From Prolixibacteraceae bacterium (GTDB taxonomy: Bacteria > Bacteroidota > Bacteroidia > Bacteroidales > Prolixibacteraceae), in assembly GCA_027858145.1 (NCBI GenBank), contig JAQIDF010000097.1, positions 1 through 35,005 of the forward strand: a DNA stretch of 35,005 bases, written 5' to 3'. A model generated the notes under the pieces. It did not search any database. It saw only the letters and a program-made list of their open reading frames with translations, and was not told where the DNA came from. Below are positions 33,643 through 35,005 of the stretch, one piece after another. The position numbers were made by a program, and so were the translations under genes. Every line of letters begins with the position of its first letter. Within the stretch, counting starts at the first letter, position 1.

Positions 33643-34875
33643 ATGATAGAATCTTACTTAATAGAAAGCGTACTTTCTTCTTTGTTTGACTTTTTGAAAA
33701 AGAAAGTTATAACAACACCTGCTGACAGAGCCAAATTTGATTTCATTATTAAAGATGATGACGGTAAAAAAATTGCAATCGAGGTAAAAGGACAAAATGT
33801 AACAATAAAAACACTTTTAAATATCGAACGTGCTCTTCAAGACTATAATGATATTGATGAGTTTTATTTAATCACTCCTGAAGAACCTCCCAAAGATTTT
33901 GAAAAACGGATAAAGAGCGTTTTCAAAGACTTCAAGATTGTAGTTCATTGGATGGGTATTAATCAATTCATTCAAAAACAGAATTTAGGCATTGAATTAA
34001 ATGATGATATTAGAAGTTCACTTTTAAATTTACAAGTTGCAGCTGTTACTTCCAAATTTGAGGATTATGACAAAAAGTTTATTGGTTCACATATAGGAAC
34101 CACAAACCTTACAGAGCACTTAAAACATAATATCCAGAATGTTAAAGAAGGGAAAGTTGATAGAACTAGTATTCTTTTTGGATTAAGAAGACAATTCCCA
34201 TATAGTACTATAGTTGAGCTAGAAAAAAAACCTGAAGAATTATCAAAGACTTTAAAGTTCGGTAAAAAATATGACGATGCAATTATCGTCCTAACTGACA
34301 TAAAGAATTTTTCGACATTGGTTTCCGTTTCCGACCCTGAGGAATTGAATGACCTGATGAGTAAATACTATACTAATGCACGAGAGTTAGTTTTTAAATA
34401 TGGGGGGATACTTGACAAATTTATTGGAGACGCAGTTTTGGCAATTTTTAATTATCCAATAAAGAACAAAATATCGTTTACACATGCGACAAAGTTTTGC
34501 GCCGAACTTATATTAATGGGTGAAAATATATTAAATGAATTTCAACGAAAACTTGACCAAGAGATTGAGACTGGAACCCGTGTAGGATTGGCAACCGGTC
34601 CTATTTATGCATTGAATATTGGAAAGGAAGATTTTGAAGTCACATTTATTGGAGACAAGATTAATTTTGCTGCTCGTCTAGAGAAAAACTGCGATGTAAA
34701 TGGAATTCTTATGAGTAATAGATTTTTTCATAAATTAGACGACAGCAATCACGATTTTATTGACAGAATTGAGAAGACTGAAAAAAAGATAGACCCTAAA
34801 GATGCAAAAGGACAAGTTGGTATTACAACAGCTTGGCAAATTCAAAGAAATCAAATGGAAAAGATTGTAGAATAA
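33643..34875 (+). CDS. PD-(D/E)XK-like domain fused to class III nucleotidyl cyclase
   Basis: A 410-residue protein with two recognisable parts. Residues 1-110 fit a restriction-endonuclase-like fold: D33 in KFDFIIKDDDG and E47-V-K49 in IAIEVKGQN make the D...ExK pattern. Residues about 210-400 are a class III adenylyl/guanylyl cyclase domain: metal Asp D219 (VLTDIKNFSTL), D263 with K259 (LDKFIGDAVLAIF), T334 in VTFIGD, N341 and R345 in INFAARLE. Lys plus Thr at the base-selecting positions is the pattern of bacterial adenylyl cyclases. No membrane segment or signal peptide is visible, so it is cytoplasmic. The combination and mobile context suggest an anti-phage or signalling role, possibly related to Pycsar-type cyclase systems; that is inference. 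Confidence 0.82.
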   Translation: MIESYLIESVLSSLFDFLKKKVITTPADRAKFDFIIKDDDGKKIAIEVKGQNVTIKTLLNIERALQDYNDIDEFYLITPEEPPKDFEKRIKSVFKDFKIVVHWMGINQFIQKQNLGIELNDDIRSSLLNLQVAAVTSKFEDYDKKFIGSHIGTTNLTEHLKHNIQNVKEGKVDRTSILFGLRRQFPYSTIVELEKKPEELSKTLKFGKKYDDAIIVLTDIKNFSTLVSVSDPEELNDLMSKYYTNARELVFKYGGILDKFIGDAVLAIFNYPIKNKISFTHATKFCAELILMGENILNEFQRKLDQEIETGTRVGLATGPIYALNIGKEDFEVTFIGDKINFAARLEKNCDVNGILMSNRFFHKLDDSNHDFIDRIEKTEKKIDPKDAKGQVGITTAWQIQRNQMEKIVE

Positions 34876-34882
34876 AAATTAC

Positions 34883-35005
34883 AGCCCATAACAATTAGGT
34901 ACCAATCACACGTATGATCCCAGGGACTCTACTGTGATTGTGCCTGTGTTGCACCAAACCTAAAGGGGAATCGGAGCTGTGTAGTTTCAATCTTTTTGTT
35001 TTTGG
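34883..35005 (+). other. attC-like recombination site 2 (partial)
   Basis: After AGCCCATAAC (34883-34892) come TTAGGT (34895-34900) pairing with ACCTAA (34958-34963), and inside it CAATCACAcGTA/TACTGTGATTG (34903-34914 with 34930-34940), an 11-bp stem with one unpaired C at 34911. The inner TCC-CAG-GGA can also pair. The layout parallels site 1 although the sequence differs. The closing GTT is expected beyond the right edge. Confidence 0.55.

Larger units (their letters stand above)
33615..35005 (+). mobile_element. Integron-like cassette 2 (nuclease-cyclase gene plus attC-like site), right end beyond window
   Basis: Starts G^TTATGGGCT (33614-33623) and has the exact reverse complement AGCCCATAAC at 34883-34892, eight bases after the gene's stop. 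One gene on the same strand begins 28 nt after the boundary. The following hairpin region continues to the window edge, so the final R' is not seen. Confidence 0.6.

Noticed and set aside
1-35005. tRNA or rRNA genes
   Set aside because: No cloverleaf with a conserved T-loop or rRNA stretch was recognised in the intergenic regions read by eye.

Overview
Organism. The gene content points to a Bacteroidota chromosome, most likely Bacteroidales/Marinilabiliales-like. Signs are the bL28-bL33-DUF4295 ribosomal trio, a dcw cluster without murF or ddl, a MraY with a long extracytoplasmic insertion, a glycine-lipid (GlsA/GlsB-like) acyltransferase pair, near absence of Shine-Dalgarno sequences, and several exact matches to the Bacteroidota -7 promoter motif TAnnTTTG. 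The DNPR motif in MurE indicates a meso-diaminopimelate peptidoglycan.

Layout. 1-910 (minus): an IS481-type transposase running off the left edge and absent from the ORF track. 911-1222: intergenic with an 18-bp inverted repeat and a probable carB promoter. 1223-8964: carB; rpmB-rpmG-DUF4295 (the 50-aa third gene is also missing from the track); ftsY-rimO; a GNAT acetyltransferase; a SPOR-like exported protein. 8997-10898: a long PurF-type amidotransferase, convergent with the minus-strand GlsA/GlsB-like pair (10899-12756). 12949-29982: the dcw cluster mraZ-rsmH-ftsL-ftsI-murE-mraY-murD-ftsW-murG-murC-ftsQ-ftsA-ftsZ1-ftsZ2, followed by yqeY and a terminator. The mraZ promoter carries 10-bp-phased GTGGA repeats, the geometry of a MraZ autoregulatory operator. 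Genes in the cluster are tightly packed, many overlapping or a few bases apart, and together build lipid II and the division machine.

Accessory right end. 30207-31798 holds a zinc-ribbon gene divergent from a Xer-type tyrosine recombinase, with a perfect 15-bp palindrome between them. Downstream, in the same orientation as the recombinase, lie two AT-rich single-gene modules. Module 1 is a membrane MutS-like ATPase; module 2 is a protein joining a PD-(D/E)XK-like domain to a class III nucleotidyl cyclase domain. Each module begins with G^TT plus a short sequence whose exact 10-nt reverse complement, ending in AAC, lies at the module's far end. This is followed by a long imperfect hairpin with an unpaired C. 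That is the architecture of integron gene cassettes and attC sites, yet the recombinase shows no IntI-specific insertion. I regard this integron-like platform and the nuclease-cyclase fusion as the most interesting content.

A second point is the tandem ftsZ pair: FtsZ2 looks canonical, while FtsZ1 has altered loops and a C-terminal tail resembling the membrane-targeting tail of the neighbouring FtsA. All functional calls come from reading motifs in the sequence; no searches were run.
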